Shown here piece by piece: positions 59,165 through 64,000 of a stretch of 64,000 nucleotides of DNA; the first letter of the stretch is position 1, and the number at the start of each line of letters is the position of its first letter. The notes below the pieces were generated by a model, which was not told the DNA's origin, searched no databases, and worked only from the letters and a program-made list of their open reading frames with translations. The stretch is from Oenanthe sinensis (lineage: Eukaryota > Streptophyta > Magnoliopsida > Apiales > Apiaceae), in the NCBI GenBank assembly GCA_028671895.1, contig CM053809.1, positions 5,811,501 through 5,875,500 on the forward strand, read 5' to 3'. The position numbers and the translations under genes are program-made.

Positions 59165-62100
59165 TGTGACGCCCCCAAATCCGGGGTCAGGGATTTGAGT
59201 CGCCACATCATCATCTAATCATTTACAACCTGCAATAACTCAATAATCCAATGAAATCACATCGTAGACCCCTCTCTCTCACATACACATAAGTTATAGT
59301 CTTAGAAATGATATACAACAAGTATCCTTAGTTAATACAAACCAAATGTACTTACCCAGGATCTCACACTATCAATGCTAACCTCTTCATGAAGTAACAT
59401 TAATAATTAGCTCAATACTGAAACTTATCCAACTTACTTTCGTAGAATATGGTTGAACTGAACCATCTCAAAGGTGAATCTTCTACTTTCCTCTCTCTCT
59501 AGGCATGAAGCCAATCGAACATGTTATCACTTTCTCTGAAAAATATAATATAAGCAAAAATGAGCGAAAGAATGCTCAGCAAGTTATTCACCCAATTAGC
59601 TATATGACTCTCATTCAAGAATATGATAATCACTACTATCTCAATAGTATAATTATAAGGTTTAACATTATATGGTAAACATAATAAATTATCTTTCAAC
59701 GATACACATGATCAGAGTTTTTCTGCTAAAACATTTGTACTAAACATAAAGTTTAGAAAATATCATATGAACAATTTGGTTCGGTATATAACATAAGACA
59801 CTATCAAATATAGTGTTACCACACTTTCATATCTCCTCTAAAGCTTTTTAAGATAAAACAAAATGAACTTATTACGTTCATAGTTTTGAAATAATCTTTA
59901 CATAACTTAGCAAAATAGCTTCAACTATAGTTTTGCTAAACTCCCCTAATATACGGGGTACACCATTCAAGATACAACAATCATAGTTGCTTATCTTTGA
60001 GAAAATTAACTCACTTTGAACCATACCATTTATAAGGTTTAAAATCCCATAAAATATCCTTAAAGATCCTGTTGTGTTGTGATATATAAAGAAAACAAGA
60101 GTGAGCAATATAGGCCGACTATAATCAGAACTTCTATAAACATACTTTCTTATAAATATTTCAAAAGTTTGTAAGCTTTTCATACATCAGTTACCTTCTG
60201 AAGTTTTCATATAACTATTCGTTGAATCATACGAATAACAAGATGACATTTCCAATTGTTAAAAAACCTTTTTCTCATCAGATCCCATCTGAAGTTTTCC
60301 TTTCTTTTTGTTAAAACATTTCAACATTTCATTCGCTAATCAACACCATCGGTAACTCAGCTCATAGGCTTTCATTACTGTGTGAAGCACAATTCTAATT
60401 GGAAGAAGGGACTGTAGCTGGAGCATCAACACGCCCGCTACCACACATCCACGATGATCAGTCGTAGCACGTGGAAGCCTTCATCAGCAACCTATGGAAG
60501 CCTTCCGTTTCTCTACATGTAGAAGGGGGAGCTCCGGTACTCGCTACCGTTAATGGGTAATCACCCTAGACCGCATACGGGTCAAAGTGCTGGACCGTGC
60601 GTCACTCGGCCTCTTACGCTATCTCCAAGTCCGCTGAATCAATCTATAAGTCTGGAACTGGAACATTAATCCAAGCTCCCCAAGTATATAATACTTGTTA
60701 ATAGATTTGTCTATCTAACCTGGAACTGGAAGTAATCCTAGTTCCCCAAGTATATCGTACTTGTTGATAGACCCTCAGAGCTATGAGTAGTCACTGATTA
60801 GATTAGTCGTGTTGTCCTCTCACTGCACAGGTAAGTGACCTTCACCCACTAATCTCTTTCATCAAGGAATGATAACTTTTATAAAACCATGACCAGGGAG
60901 TTAACTGAAAACTTTTCTTTATTTTGATTAGTAAAGCTCTGCTTTTGATAAGTTGAAAAGCTCTTGCTAATGTGGAAACTGGTTCCAAAACTTGACTGCT
61001 TTTGAGAAGTAAATGGGTATTCACTTCCTATACCGAGTTCCCTATTTTTGATAAGTCTGAACGTATTTTATTTTTATTAAAAGAATAAAATAAAATAATT
61101 AAATTAAATATTAGGGAGCTCTCACTATCTTTAAATCATTTTCTGAAGGTCGGAAAATATTTAAAATAATTATCGAAAGCTTTGAATAATTATTAAAGAC
61201 CTAAAATAATTTGTAAATGAATTTTAAATAATTAATAAATATTTAAATAATATTTATTAATTATAATTAATAAATAATCCTCAATAAATGAATATTCAAA
61301 ATAATATTCATTAAATAAATAAATATTAAAATAATATTTGTTATCCTCATTTAATTCTTTTATCAAAAGAATATCAAAATATAAATATCGAAATATTTAT
61401 ATCATCATTTCAAAATAATCTGTTTCCGATTTCTTCGGGATTACGACAGTACTTAACATAACCTTTCGACTCCCGGTCTACGTTCGAAAATACATAACTC
61501 GCTATACACTTAGAGCCTTTTACCTTCACCGGCTTATATCTATATTTCTTATAGCATATAACCGAAACATTTACGAAAGCTTTAATAATACATAAAACAA
61601 TTCGTACTTTTCAATATACAGTTATATCACAACAACAACAGTTTTTCGACAAAACAGTAGTACATTAAGTACAGGTTTTTAAAAACGTGCATACGTAGCA
61701 ATACATATATTTTGATATGTAAAAACGTAGGTTAGAAAACTTGTCTGTAGTCCAAGATACGTTCTCAGAGTCCCACTCGTTCCGGATTTTCTATTAATAG
61801 ATATTATAATCCCGATTAGTACTCATAATCCCATCAACTACTTATATTACAATTAAGTATAATCATATATCGATTCCAATTATGACAACCTCAAATTAGT
61901 TCTTAGTCCTTTTTTCCTAACACTTGTCTTACTCGTTATTCACCTCCTTGGCTCTATCTTGACCGATCGTAAATTATTTTGTCAATGGATTTTAGTCTAA
62001 TCCTTTACTCCAATACGTAGTCATGTTATTCCTCAACATCTTTCATGTTTTAAACGACTCGAAATTATCCTTTTATCTTAGCCAAAACTGCTCGTCAAAA

Positions 62101-64000
62101 CCGTGTCTCTATAGTTGACTTTCCGGCGAATTACTATTACGCGACTCGCACTCTAACATTTTTAGTAAATTAGAAAATTCATAATTAAATATGAAACCAC
62201 CTCAAAGAGCTTCTTGAGTATTTTTAATAGTTATCAAAAATATTTTGATTTGAAACACTTGAGTGTAACTCAGTGAAAAGTATTTTAGAAATTGAGTCAA
62301 CTACGATGTTTTGCTATTTGCACCGCTTTCACTAAAATGTTCATAACTCATTAACCATTAACTCAATCGATGCACCGTTTTCGCACGATCTAGAGAATGC
62401 CTAGAATATAATACATCACAAGTTTGGCCCTAGACAGAGGGACCATGTTCCGGAATTTACTGAAGAAGGCAGTAGCTTTTCAATGAATAGTGTCATCGCA
62501 CAACTTTGGTTCCGACATTTTTATAAAATCGAAAACTTAACTTTCTAATACGAAAATTTTTGGTGATCTTAATAACTGTCCAAGGTATATATCATCCAAG
62601 TTTCATAATTTTAATTCACCCTTAACTAGTTCGTTTATAGCATCAAAGTGAGTACAAGGCAGCAGTTTGGTCTCCTTGCGTGACTTTCACTAAAACGAAC
62701 TTAACTCCTAAACCGTAAATCGTATCGACATGATTCAAGTGTCAAAACAAACTATTAAATAAGGTATACACATCCATGGTCAGTGGTGTCCAGAAATATT
62801 GAATTGAAAGTTCGTAAATCTTGTTCAAAACAGTCCTTAATCGAACGGGCATTACGACGACTATAAACTTAACGTTTTCCGAATTTAACTATGTTAAATC
62901 CATTAACCAACAACCCAATCATCAAACCTATGTCTTTAACAACCAAATCAGTTTATAAAATTTATGAATACACCACCAACATCAATTCATAACAAACAAC
63001 CATCAAGATCCAAACATTTGACATCCAAACTCCATGAACTAACATGCACTTGAACATAACTCAAACTCAAGCTTATAACTCAAAGTAAATCAAAGGGTGG
63101 GTGGAGTTTATGCCTTTTTTGGATACTTAAACATACTAACAAGAGCTTGTAAGCCTTAAGGGAGCCTTGATCTATGCTTATTATCCTCAAACTTGCAAGA
63201 GAACATCAAGAAACAAGTTAGTAATTTTCGGAGTTACTATTCAGCCTCAACTTCTACGATTTATTTACCCAATCAAAACACCTCCAAAAATTATGAAATT
63301 AAATACGTACCTTATACATATAGTGAAGCAGCTAAGGTTAAAAGTTGGTGATTTTTGGATTAGTGGAACTAGAGTTATTAATTTTTCTTTCTCTGCCTCT
63401 CTTGAAACTCCGAACTGAAGATAGAAAATGGGGGAGAGAAAGTTGCTTGACTACTTGACTTGCTTTTTGGAAAGTGAGATATGTGATAAAGTGGAAGTAT
63501 GGCTGTGTTTTATTTGTCAAAGAAGTAAAGTAGCTTGGCTTCCTTTTCCTTATATTAAGGAACTATGTTTCCAAGTACTTGGTTACTTCTTCTTGGCTAG
63601 TTGCATTTCTAGTTACTTGGCTTAGTTGATCCCACTTGATCCCCCCCTATCTTATTAATTTGTTGCATGTCTCTTTTCATGGGAATTTTCCTTAGTCACT
63701 TATCATTCAACACTTAACCATTAATCATCCACGTAATTTCGATTAATTTCCGAAAGCATTTCATCGTAGGAATTTCGTAGCGTAAATCCTTAATATTCCA
63801 AATACTCTTATTCGATTATAACCATGAACTTTCTAAATTATAATCCTCCCGGTCATAACGTAATTCTATTATTCCTTGATATCTCGTGAATTACGAAACA
63901 AATCGTAAAAGCGAATTCTGACGACTTTTATATTCACTCATTTTCTTCATACAACAATACCACATATTTGGTTTTCCCATATCCCACCACTTACCTAGTA
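59165..64000 (+). mobile_element. Start of element H (probable Ty3/gypsy LTR), running off the window
   Basis: The junction sequence TGTGACGCCCCCAAATCCGG is the standard beginning of many plant Ty3/gypsy (Tekay-like chromovirus) LTRs and lies directly against G's coding sequence. No PBS, gag or pol appears in the remaining 4.8 kb, so either the LTR is very long or part of this stretch is a different sequence. A GC-richer zone lies at 60430-60620, followed by two copies of a CTGGAACTGGAA...CCCCAAGTATAT block (starts near 60652 and 60720, spacing about 68 bases). 61080-61400 is a dense AATAAT/ATATTTAAAT zone. No gene is supported in 59165-64000. Confidence 0.6.
60652..60785. repeat. 68-bp direct repeat in H
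   Basis: CTGGAACTGGAA followed by AATCC, CTCCCCAAGTATAT and ACTTGTTxATAGA occurs twice in tandem. The two copies differ at several positions, so the duplication is not recent. Confidence 0.75.

Overview
The window is a repeat-dominated nuclear segment of a flowering plant, most likely a eudicot. The signs are GT-AG introns with T-rich acceptors, Ty1-copia and Sirevirus-type LTR retrotransposons, an RTE-type LINE with the plant-typical 3' tail, a CACTA element, MITEs, a hAT remnant and very AT-rich spacers. I see no bacterial features, no CRISPR array and no rRNA or tRNA gene. The only host gene is the 3' end of a protein-coding gene on the + strand (four exons, 151-3653). Its C-terminus is reminiscent of the beta-sandwich ends of TRAPP-complex subunits (Trs65/TRAPPC13-like); that assignment is tentative.

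Layout. 1-3653: last exons of the host gene, with an RTE LINE (about 2021-3365) inside its last intron. 3654-6572: 3' flank, a TA-flanked MITE with 41-bp tandem repeats (4244-4728), a Stowaway-like end, and an AT-rich array of roughly 300-bp units. 6573-10173: element X, a Sirevirus-like deletion derivative (TSD TTAAA) that interrupts the array and keeps only a long 3' ORF. 10946-11399: 3' end of a hAT element. 11400-40258: copia element B on the + strand, split by three insertions: Sirevirus-like element A (12538-33851, TSD GATGG), a solo LTR D (34812-36362) and a CACTA element E (38182-39494, TSD TTT). A itself holds the minus-strand copia C (16101-24844, TSD GGTTG). 40259-49297: minus-strand copia F, same family as C and D, arranged LTR-internal-LTR-partial internal. 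About 49300-59164: Sirevirus G with gag, pol and an envelope-like ORF. 59165-64000: start of a further element H with a TGTGACGCCCCC-type LTR end, which interrupts G's envelope-like ORF and runs out of the window.

None of the transposons looks autonomous. Several have nearly identical LTRs but broken coding regions, and C and F share the same frameshifting deletion in RNase H, so this copia family and element A were probably moved in trans by active relatives. Dissection of this nest, the shared RNase H deletion, the palindromic GGCGC boxes in A's LTR, the clean but stop-riddled ORF of X, the envelope-like ORF of G and the ACGT-rich CACTA element are the points most worth a second look. I did not identify a wholly new biological system that I could defend from the sequence.
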